A stretch of 64,000 bases of DNA from contig NZ_WUQZ01000001.1 in the NCBI RefSeq assembly GCF_009829075.1, forward strand, positions 124,001-188,000. The letters run 5' to 3'. The number at the start of each line of letters is the position of its first letter. The first letter of the stretch is position 1. The stretch is from Sphingobacterium composti. GTDB lineage: Bacteria; Bacteroidota; Bacteroidia; Sphingobacteriales; Sphingobacteriaceae. Positions 57,885 to 64,000 of this stretch are shown here, in pieces. The translations under genes and the position numbers were made by a program. A model generated the notes under the pieces. It worked only from the letters and a program-made list of their open reading frames with translations, searched no databases and was not told the origin of the DNA.

Positions 57885-58922
57885 ATGAAAATTAAACCAC
57901 TACAAAAGTATTTCTTTTTTTTAATAGTTGCTATATCGTCTTGTGGTGAAACTACTACAATAAATAGACCCGATGTGTCACATATTGCAGTTGACGTTAA
58001 CATAGAGCGTTTTGATAAGGAGCTTGCTGCCATTAAAGTAGACGATATACCGCAAAAAAATATCATTTGGCAACAAAAATATGGTTCATTTTATTCGAAC
58101 TACACACAGGATATGTTACAAATTGGTTCTCCAGCTGATAGTATGCGTATGTATGAGTATTTGTCACAGATAATAAAGCAACCGGATTTTATAGATTTGA
58201 ACAAAGCAGTGGCAAAAGTTTATCCGTCGATGGATAGTTATGAAAATGACTTGACTAAAGTTTTTAAGTATGTGAAATACTATTTTCCAGAATATTCGAT
58301 TCCCAGATTCATAAGCTATGTAAGTGGATTTGCCTATCAGACTCCTATAGGGGAAGATTATATTGGCATAGGGTTAGATATGTTTTTGGGTGAGGATTCT
58401 GAATTTTATCCAGCCTTGGTGCAGTCTATTCCATTGTACCTATCTAGAAAGTTTACTCCAGATAATATTGTTCCACGTGTATTGGAGGCCGTACTTCGTG
58501 AAGATTTGTATCCTATTCCTGATAATGCACATAATACGCTTCAACATATGATTTATAATGGGAAAGTAATGTATGCTATGGATCTAATGCTGGAGAAAGT
58601 ACCTGACGAACGAAAGATCGGTTATACTAAAGAGCAATGGGATTGGGCAAATAAATATCAAGCTGATATTTGGTCGTGGTTTTTGCAGGAAAATCTGTTA
58701 TATAGTACAGATATGTTGCGAGTTCAGAAATATTTTACGGAAGCGCCTTTTACGCCTGAACTGGGCGAAAAAAATGAATCTGCACCAAAGCTTGGGACTT
58801 ACATAGGTTGGATGATTGTGCGGAAATATATGGACAAGAATCCTACGCTTTCCTTGCAAGATTTATTTGCAATTGATGATGCGCAAAAGATATTAGAAGA
58901 TGCTAAATATAAGGGAAAATAA
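57885..58922 (+). CDS. gldB: Gliding-motility-type lipoprotein GldB
   Basis: A 345-residue lipoprotein with lipobox AISSC (Cys20). Regions typical of GldB are VDVNIERFDKELAAIK just after the lipid anchor, FYSNYTQDMLQIG, YYFPEYSIPRFISYVSGF, IGIGLDMFLGEDSEFYP and PPNIVPRVLEAVLRED-like NIVPRVLEAVLRED. GldB is needed for gliding in Flavobacterium, yet homologues occur in non-gliding relatives, so motility should not be assumed. A TTTT-N19-TAACTTCG pair (57846-57876), close to the promoter consensus, would start transcription only a few bases before the ATG. Confidence 0.85.
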   Translation: MKIKPLQKYFFFLIVAISSCGETTTINRPDVSHIAVDVNIERFDKELAAIKVDDIPQKNIIWQQKYGSFYSNYTQDMLQIGSPADSMRMYEYLSQIIKQPDFIDLNKAVAKVYPSMDSYENDLTKVFKYVKYYFPEYSIPRFISYVSGFAYQTPIGEDYIGIGLDMFLGEDSEFYPALVQSIPLYLSRKFTPDNIVPRVLEAVLREDLYPIPDNAHNTLQHMIYNGKVMYAMDLMLEKVPDERKIGYTKEQWDWANKYQADIWSWFLQENLLYSTDMLRVQKYFTEAPFTPELGEKNESAPKLGTYIGWMIVRKYMDKNPTLSLQDLFAIDDAQKILEDAKYKGK

Positions 58923-58953
58923 AAACGGACAATCTATTTAGCTTGTCCGTTTT
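58922..58953. terminator. Bidirectional terminator between gldB and FKBP gene 1
   Basis: An 11-bp stem AAAACGGACAA/TTGTCCGTTTT with a 10-base loop and A/T-rich flanks. It begins on the last base of the gldB stop and lies 1 base from the stop of the converging FKBP gene. Confidence 0.85.
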
Positions 58954-58954
58954 A

Positions 58955-59536
58955 TTATTTTATATCTAAAACTTCTATTTCGAAGAAAAGTGGCGAATTA
59001 GCTGGTATTTTTCCGTTGTTGCTATTTCCATAAGCATAATAAGAAGGTGTAACAATCCTAATTATACTTCCTTTTTGTAAACCTTTGGAAGTTAGCCCTC
59101 CAAAAGAGGATGATCCAATGCTTTGGGGAACAAATGCAATCTGCCAAGCTGAAATTAACCCATTTAATTTACTTGTAAAACCTGTTGTTGATTGATTCGA
59201 ATCAAAAACGGTATTATCCGAAATTAATTTACCAGTATATTTTACAGTAATTGTAGGTATTCGTAATGCTTTTACTTGTTGTCCATAATAATTCAAGGTA
59301 TCAACAACTTTATATTCATAGCTTCCTGCAGTTCCAGGATTTACAATTTCATACCAAATACCTGTCGTATCGCTAGAATAAACCATGTTAGGATAATTCG
59401 TATTTGCGTATGATTTTATAAGTGGTTTTTCAGTTTCGAATTGTGCAATAGGGTCAAATATTTCTTGTTCCTTTGCACAGGATAAGAAAAAGAAAGTGGA
59501 TATAATAAGGAAGTAAACTGGTCTTAAAAAATTCAT
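58955..59536 (-). CDS. FKBP-type peptidyl-prolyl isomerase lipoprotein (copy 1)
   Basis: A 193-residue lipoprotein; lipobox FFLSC (Cys20). The C-terminal half is an FKBP domain: TITVKYTGKLISDNTVFDSN (about 100-119), a central helix-like GLISAWQIAFVPQSIG, and YAYGNSNNGKIPANSPLFFEIEVLDI at the end, which includes the Ile and Phe/Tyr pocket residues. It likely assists folding at the outer-membrane face of the periplasm. It lies downstream of a paralogue, separated by a terminator. Confidence 0.88.
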   Translation of the reverse strand: MNFLRPVYFLIISTFFFLSCAKEQEIFDPIAQFETEKPLIKSYANTNYPNMVYSSDTTGIWYEIVNPGTAGSYEYKVVDTLNYYGQQVKALRIPTITVKYTGKLISDNTVFDSNQSTTGFTSKLNGLISAWQIAFVPQSIGSSSFGGLTSKGLQKGSIIRIVTPSYYAYGNSNNGKIPANSPLFFEIEVLDIK

Positions 59537-59550
59537 GCTTCTAAATTAAT

Positions 59551-59589
59551 AAAAAAGAGATAAAATTTTAACATTTTTATCTCTTTTTT
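59551..59589 (-). terminator. Terminator between the two FKBP genes
   Basis: The arms AAAAAAGAGATAAAA (59551-59565) and TTTTATCTCTTTTTT (59575-59589) form a 15-bp stem with a T-run on the minus strand. The upstream FKBP copy 2 therefore ends here. Confidence 0.8.
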
Positions 59590-59598
59590 ACTGGGTCG

Positions 59599-60258
59599 TT
59601 ATTGTATTTCTAATACTTCAAATTCATATACAAGTGGCGAATTTGCTGGGATGTTTTTTGAACTCAACCCTTGTGCACCGTACGCATAAATTGATGGCAC
59701 AATTACTCTAATCTTACTTCCTTTTTTAATACCATCTTTAGTAAGACCTATGTAATTTATGTCTTGTCCATTGACTTTGTATTTAGCTGGAAATAGAGAA
59801 ATAACCCATGCTTCAGTAAATAAGCTATTCGCGTTAGAGCCACTTAAAGTATAGTTGGAACCTTCTAAGTCAGAAAATACAGGTGTTTCACTAGTCAGTA
59901 AATTTACTTTATATTTTAATTTCCAAGTAGGATAAACAACTCCAGTTTGTGCTGAATTTAATTTGTATTCATAAGAATTGTCAGTTGCAGGATTAATAAT
60001 TTCATACCATATACCTCGTTTAACAGTTTTGTTTAGGTATTGAAAACGGTATTTTGTGGTATCTTCTATTGCGTTAGTGCCAAAATGCGTATCTACGTAT
60101 TCTTCGATTTTTGTTTTTTGTGAAGAAAGAAGCGAATCAATTGACTTCTCTTGTTTTGTGAATTCTCCTACATAATCAAAATCATCTGATTTATTACACG
60201 AAGTGAAAGATGATGCTATAATTGCTACTGCGGCAAATAGTCCAAATAAGTTTTTCAT
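59599..60258 (-). CDS. FKBP-like lipoprotein with degenerate isomerase core (copy 2)
   Basis: A 219-residue lipoprotein; lipobox SFTSC (Cys20). It shares with copy 1 the layout RGIWYEIINPATDNSYEYK and the ending YAYGAQGLSSKNIPANSPLVYEFEVLEI. The first FKBP strand motif is changed: where copy 1 has VKYTGKLISDNTVFDS, this has LKYKVNLLTSETPVFSD, so the Tyr-Thr-Gly and Phe-Asp pocket residues are altered. It may bind proteins without isomerase activity. The pair is a tandem duplication. Confidence 0.82.
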   Translation of the reverse strand: MKNLFGLFAAVAIIASSFTSCNKSDDFDYVGEFTKQEKSIDSLLSSQKTKIEEYVDTHFGTNAIEDTTKYRFQYLNKTVKRGIWYEIINPATDNSYEYKLNSAQTGVVYPTWKLKYKVNLLTSETPVFSDLEGSNYTLSGSNANSLFTEAWVISLFPAKYKVNGQDINYIGLTKDGIKKGSKIRVIVPSIYAYGAQGLSSKNIPANSPLVYEFEVLEIQ

Positions 60259-60338
60259 AAAATATTAAAATTGTTTATAGTTATAACGTCAAGATTTGAC
60301 ATTTTGCTACAAAGAAATTAAAAAATTTTTCTTTTCTG

Positions 60339-60827
60339 CTATTTATTTTTGAAAGTATTTTCCACGGCTTGTAGAAGCTCGTTCAATTGGGCTGGGTTGA
60401 GTAATCCATTATGTCGGAAGAGAGTTTGATACTTTTGATCTAGTAAAACCCATGTTGGATATGTAATATTAGGATTGCCATTCAATACAAAAGCCAACTC
60501 ATGAGAGCCGGTATTGACTCCTTTGGGTTTGTATATATAGGTTTTTCCAGCAAATGTAATGGGGGCTTTTTGCTCTGCGTTAAACTCTACAAAATAAAAT
60601 TGTTCTGATTTAGCTCTAAAATTATCGTTTTTACGTATTTGATTTTTTTGAATCGCACAGTATTGACACCAATCTGTAGATAGTAGAACCAAGATAGGTT
60701 TGGGTTGTGTTGCCAATAGACTATCTATATCATTTATGTGAGTGGTAGAAATTTGTGCATGGCCAACTCGCCCTGCACAAATTAAAAGTACAATTATAAG
60801 AAGCTGATTTACTAACCTCTTTCTCAT
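60339..60827 (-). CDS. Exported thioredoxin-fold protein with WCQYC site
   Basis: A 162-residue protein with a signal peptide (LLIIVLLICAGRVGHAQ, to about 25). The thioredoxin fold is supported by LVLLSTDWCQYCAIQKNQI (redox CxxC, about 53-56), and the cis-Pro loop ITYPTWVLLDQKYQTLFRHNGL. The Gln-Tyr dipeptide between the cysteines differs from thioredoxin (Gly-Pro). It follows the TonB receptor gene by 12 bases and is probably co-transcribed. It could keep the receptor's or a partner's cysteines reduced or deliver metal; both are guesses. Confidence 0.85.
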   Translation of the reverse strand: MRKRLVNQLLIIVLLICAGRVGHAQISTTHINDIDSLLATQPKPILVLLSTDWCQYCAIQKNQIRKNDNFRAKSEQFYFVEFNAEQKAPITFAGKTYIYKPKGVNTGSHELAFVLNGNPNITYPTWVLLDQKYQTLFRHNGLLNPAQLNELLQAVENTFKNK

Positions 60828-60839
60828 AATTTTTAAGTT

Positions 60840-63068
60840 TTAGAATAAATTATACCTTAAACCTAAGAAACCACGAATACCTTGATTTGGGCCGTAAACA
60901 TAACTCGGATCGAATGGTAATAAGTTTGGATCATCAATTCTTTCGAACGGATCGTGTGCTCTAGAAATGATTTCAATGCCTCCTTTAGTCGGTGTCCAAT
61001 TCAAGAAGTTTTTCACCCCACCAAAAACTTCTAAGCCATTATTGAATTTTTTAGATAATTGGATATTTTGGATACTCCAAGTTTTCGATTTGTCAGGTCT
61101 TGGATCTTCTTCGCCTAAAGTAGGAAGACGCATAGGACCGATCAAATTACCTGTATAATCAATATTAATACCTAATCTTTTTAGATTATAGCCAATCGTC
61201 CAAGTACCCATCACTTTCTCGGTAAGCATTTGCCATTCTTTTACGCCATCTTCTTCACTATAAACATCCATTACAGTTGCCCCAATCATTGCTTTTAGTC
61301 CACTCGTATGCGCCCAATCCAAGTTTAAAGATATTCCTTTAGATACAGCATGTCCATTTAGATTAGAGTAGATGATTTTATTGACGTCAGTTTCGTAATC
61401 CGGGATAATTTTATTGTCAAAGTAGGTGTAGAAAGCACTAGCATCGATTGCAAATACAGCACCACTCGTAGAATAGAATTTTTTGATATAGTTGACATTC
61501 CCATTCCATGAAGTTTCAGGTTTTAAATCACCCTCAAAAACTACGTCACGAGCACCAGTCAATGCAGCATGATCCTCGGTGAATACATTTGCTACGCGAT
61601 AACCATTTCCAATTCCTACACGCAAAACTTGTGTTTTATCCAAAGAATTCCACTTGTAATTGGCCCGAGGAGATACAATACTTCCGTGTATTGAATTATA
61701 GTCATAACGCGCCCCTAATAACAGTTTGTGTTGAGGATGTAGCGTTATCTCATCTTGGATAAATACTCCTGGAAGATGCGTATGAGAAGATTTGTCTGTC
61801 GCTGGGGTATTATCATTGTAGTAGGTATATCGGTAAGCTAAACCTGTTAATATATCGTGGTTTTGGATCTCTTTGCGCCATGATAATTGTCCAAAAGCGA
61901 TTTTTTGATCCGCGATGTATTCGGTGTCGCCATAAACACTATTTTGATCGTGACCATTTACACTGAATGTGAATGTTAAGTTTTCAGCAGTAGGTAGATC
62001 ATATGCACCCATCATTTCCCAACGTTTTGTGTAAATGCTTTCTCCATATACTTCGTTACCACCACGATAATTTCTGCTCCAGTTCATTTCTCCACCCCAA
62101 CGGTCTTCGTATACATAACGACCAGCTAATGTGAATAATTTATTGTCTTTGCGAGCAAAATTCCATTTATTAAAGATGGAGAACCTGTCTTGCAAAGTTA
62201 CATCTGTGAAGTTGTCTCCATTTTTATCTATTGGATTGCCATATTTGAAGTAATTAGCTCCTAAAAGTGATTGAGCCGATCCTACATTAAATTTGCCTCC
62301 AAGATCCACGTTGTATTCTTGCCATGATGTGCCCATAGTTTCTATATTGAAAAGAGGAGCAGAAGAAGGGCTTTTGGTAATAATATTAATCAAACCACCT
62401 ACAGCCTCGCTACCATACAATGTAGAAGCTGGACCTTTTACAATCTCAACGCGTTCAATTAATGCTTGAGGAATACCATTCAAACCGTATACTGTTGATA
62501 AGCCAGATACAATAGGTAAACCGTCGATCATCACCATAGTATATGGTCCTTCTAGACCGTTGATGTGGATATCTCCTGTATTACATACGCTACAATTTAT
62601 TTGTGGACGTACGCCATTTATATTTTGAAGTGATTCAAAAATTGTAGGAGCAGGGTTTGCTTGGAAGAATTTGGATGTGAATACTTCAACAGGAATAGGG
62701 CTGTCGAGTTTCGAGACTTCTTTTAATGTACCTGACACAACAACCTCCTCAAGGTTGCGGTTGTCATCATCAAGCATAACTTCGATTCCATTTTGATAAT
62801 CGTTCGAGGTAATATCTTTTTTTATTGTTAAAAAACCCACAGCACGTGCTGTTAATTTTGATTTGCCAGCAGGTATTTGAATGGAGAATTGTCCTTGCTG
62901 ATTAGTCGAGATTGCGACTTTTGTACCATCTACTGATATAGTCGCATTTTCGATGGGATTGCCATCTGAATTTTTAACTGTTCCTTTTAATACGTTTTGA
63001 GCATGTAATGTGAAAGCGAAACTAACTAATACTATAGTCAGCATACAGCTTTTTATAAGTTGTAACAT
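60840..63068 (-). CDS. TonB-dependent receptor with CxxC in the plug
   Basis: A 742-residue outer-membrane receptor that is not SusC-like. A signal peptide ends LHAQ (about 24). A carboxypeptidase-D-like domain (26-100) is followed by a TonB box EEVVVSGTL (107-115), the plug and a barrel ending GLRYNLF. The plug has INCSVCNTGDIHINGLEG (Cys159, Cys162) and GLPIVSGLSTVYGLNGIP, then the canonical VEIVKGPASTLYGSEAVGG. The CxxC plug type, together with the His-rich membrane protein upstream and the thioredoxin-like protein downstream, suggests a metal such as copper or zinc as cargo. Iron or a metallophore is not excluded. Confidence 0.9.
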   Translation of the reverse strand: MLQLIKSCMLTIVLVSFAFTLHAQNVLKGTVKNSDGNPIENATISVDGTKVAISTNQQGQFSIQIPAGKSKLTARAVGFLTIKKDITSNDYQNGIEVMLDDDNRNLEEVVVSGTLKEVSKLDSPIPVEVFTSKFFQANPAPTIFESLQNINGVRPQINCSVCNTGDIHINGLEGPYTMVMIDGLPIVSGLSTVYGLNGIPQALIERVEIVKGPASTLYGSEAVGGLINIITKSPSSAPLFNIETMGTSWQEYNVDLGGKFNVGSAQSLLGANYFKYGNPIDKNGDNFTDVTLQDRFSIFNKWNFARKDNKLFTLAGRYVYEDRWGGEMNWSRNYRGGNEVYGESIYTKRWEMMGAYDLPTAENLTFTFSVNGHDQNSVYGDTEYIADQKIAFGQLSWRKEIQNHDILTGLAYRYTYYNDNTPATDKSSHTHLPGVFIQDEITLHPQHKLLLGARYDYNSIHGSIVSPRANYKWNSLDKTQVLRVGIGNGYRVANVFTEDHAALTGARDVVFEGDLKPETSWNGNVNYIKKFYSTSGAVFAIDASAFYTYFDNKIIPDYETDVNKIIYSNLNGHAVSKGISLNLDWAHTSGLKAMIGATVMDVYSEEDGVKEWQMLTEKVMGTWTIGYNLKRLGINIDYTGNLIGPMRLPTLGEEDPRPDKSKTWSIQNIQLSKKFNNGLEVFGGVKNFLNWTPTKGGIEIISRAHDPFERIDDPNLLPFDPSYVYGPNQGIRGFLGLRYNLF

Positions 63069-63210
63069 AAGTAAATCTCTTGTTAATGATTAGTTTGTAT
63101 TGATTTGACGAACCTATATATTAACTCTTCAGAAGTAAACCATAAAAGTTACCTCCAAATAGAACTATAGGAATCCAATAAATTTTTGAATTAATTCATA
63201 AATCATTCAT

Positions 63211-63231
63211 CTAAGTATATAAATATCTTAG
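63211..63231. promoter_or_regulatory. Short palindrome upstream of the TonB receptor
   Basis: CTAAG and CTTAG face each other within a 21-base AT-rich segment, between the His-rich gene and the receptor. It could be a metal-regulator site; the 178-base gap holds no other clear signal. Confidence 0.25.
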
Positions 63232-63246
63232 ACGATATGTTGGTCA

Positions 63247-63609
63247 TTAAACAAGAGATGGGGGGCCACGCAAATAAGCATGAAATATGGTAATAGCCTG
63301 AAAATGGCTATGGTATACGGTTTCGTTCTGAACCGTAAATTCTTTTGCAAGCGGAAGTTTAAATGAAATGAAGTCACTTTCAATAAACGTGCCTTGATAA
63401 AGGACGTCGAGAAAATGAATCTCTGCATCACTTTTGTGATGATGTTTTTGTTTTTTGGTAAAATCATAAGGGTGAATGTGCGTGACAATCTCACCTTTGG
63501 AAGTTACCTCTTTGTGCATAAATACTATCCCACTTATCACAATTAACGTCATCCAACACGCTAATAGTGAGGCGATGAGTCTGCGATATGTTGAAATAGT
63601 ATTTATCAC
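63247..63609 (-). CDS. Short His-rich membrane or exported protein
   Basis: A 120-residue protein with one N-terminal hydrophobic helix (LIASLLACWMTLIVISGIVF, about 11-30), which may be an anchor or uncleaved signal. The exported part holds His44 and His46 (THIHPYDF), a HHH run (56-58) and further His in DAEIHFLD and ETVYHSHFQAITIFHAY. This distribution suggests metal binding. No family is recognised. It lies 13 bases after panD and 178 bases before the TonB receptor on the same strand. A shorter overlapping frame on the same strand (63228-63494) was not chosen because it lacks these features. Confidence 0.7.
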   Translation of the reverse strand: MINTISTYRRLIASLLACWMTLIVISGIVFMHKEVTSKGEIVTHIHPYDFTKKQKHHHKSDAEIHFLDVLYQGTFIESDFISFKLPLAKEFTVQNETVYHSHFQAITIFHAYLRGPPSLV

Positions 63610-63622
63610 AAATGCTATATGC

Positions 63623-63973
63623 TTACTTTATTAATCTATTGTTGTCATCAGGAAACACTAGTCTTGGCTTATGCGCTTTTGCTTCTTCTCTATTCATCAA
63701 AGCATAAGAAATAATGATTACAATATCTCCTACTTGAACCATTCTTGCAGCAGCACCATTCAAACAAATCGTGCCTGTTCCACGTTTTCCGGGGATGACG
63801 TAAGTTTCTAACCTTGCGCCATTGTTATTATTTACGATTTGTACTTTCTCGTTAGCAATTATATCTGCTTCATCCATCAAATCTTCGTCGATGGTAATAC
63901 TTCCAACATAATTCAATTCGGCTTGTGTGACACGAGCACGGTGAATTTTGGATTTCATTACTTCAATCATCAT
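63623..63973 (-). CDS. panD: Aspartate 1-decarboxylase (pyruvoyl enzyme)
   Basis: Makes beta-alanine from aspartate for pantothenate and CoA. The 116-residue proenzyme carries the self-cleavage site YVGSITID (Gly-Ser near 25-26), where Ser becomes the pyruvoyl group. Other family blocks are [14 protein letters not shown] at the start, [20 protein letters not shown], and [22 protein letters not shown]. The start could be the Met at 63973 or the next one at 63970. A TAACTTTG element lies only 5 bases upstream, implying a very short leader. Confidence 0.96.
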   Translation of the reverse strand: MMIEVMKSKIHRARVTQAELNYVGSITIDEDLMDEADIIANEKVQIVNNNNGARLETYVIPGKRGTGTICLNGAAARMVQVGDIVIIISYALMNREEAKAHKPRLVFPDDNNRLIK

Positions 63974-63977
63974 GGTG

Positions 63978-63985
63978 CAAAGTTA
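63978..63985 (-). promoter_or_regulatory. -7 element upstream of panD
   Basis: TAACTTTG on the minus strand matches TAnnTTTG exactly. Its -33 partner would fall beyond the window end and cannot be checked. Confidence 0.45.
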
Positions 63986-64000
63986 CGCTTTATATTTAAA

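Noticed and set aside
57885..58922. gldB as evidence that the organism glides
   Set aside because: GldB homologues occur in non-gliding Bacteroidota and no other gld genes are in the window.

Overview
The window reads as chromosomal DNA of a Bacteroidota bacterium, most likely in the Sphingobacteriaceae (Sphingobacterium or Pedobacter type). The reasons are low GC, SusC/SusD pairs, GldB, lipoprotein-rich exported genes, a promoter of the Bacteroidota type (TTTG-N19-TAnnTTTG) and atpD-atpC standing apart from the other ATP synthase genes. The assignment rests on gene content and recollection of families, not on a database search. No rRNA, tRNA, CRISPR array, transposase or integrase was seen.

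Region 1 (1-13994, minus strand) is a branched-chain amino acid operon. Transcription runs right to left: ilvE, ilvD, ilvB, ilvN, a DinB-like gene, ilvC, leuC, an ABM-domain gene, a methyltransferase, leuD, a double ABC ATPase, leuB, leuA (cut by the window edge). The pathway genes give the full valine/isoleucine branch from acetolactate and the leucine branch. Four genes with no obvious pathway role sit inside, and they separate leuC from leuD. Several gene junctions hold long AT-rich palindromes, each of different sequence. Upstream of ilvE are a candidate promoter, an inverted repeat overlapping its -33 element, and a structured leader of about 175 nt.

Region 2 (14087-16097, minus) is atpD-atpC, with a clear promoter, a leader hairpin and a terminator.

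Region 3 (16181-20888, plus) holds two secreted M14-family proteins and a lipoprotein aldose epimerase. The first M14 protein has lost its metal and catalytic residues; the second keeps them.

Region 4 (20976-28589, plus) is L-rhamnose uptake and breakdown: RhaT-type symporter, fused aldolase/dehydrogenase, RhaI-type isomerase, rhamnulokinase, then a secreted sialate-O-acetylesterase-like SGNH enzyme.

Region 5 (28822-54834, plus) is a large polysaccharide utilisation locus: two tandem SusC/SusD pairs, a lipoprotein of unknown family, a beta-propeller-like lipoprotein, two tandem TIM-barrel proteins with C-terminal CBM9-like domains, three GH78-type alpha-L-rhamnosidases and a GntR regulator with a sugar-binding-type sensor domain. 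With region 4 it forms a coherent route: bind and import an acetylated, rhamnose-bearing glycan, trim off rhamnose, take it into the cytoplasm and convert it to DHAP and lactate. The target glycan is unknown, and four or five of its proteins have no assigned activity.

Region 6 (54848-64000, mostly minus) is a mixed envelope and housekeeping block: a coiled-coil membrane protein, a DUF4136 lipoprotein, nadE, an outer-membrane beta-barrel, gldB (plus), two FKBP-like lipoproteins, and a likely metal-related set (thioredoxin-like protein, TonB receptor with a CxxC in its plug, short His-rich membrane protein), ending with panD.
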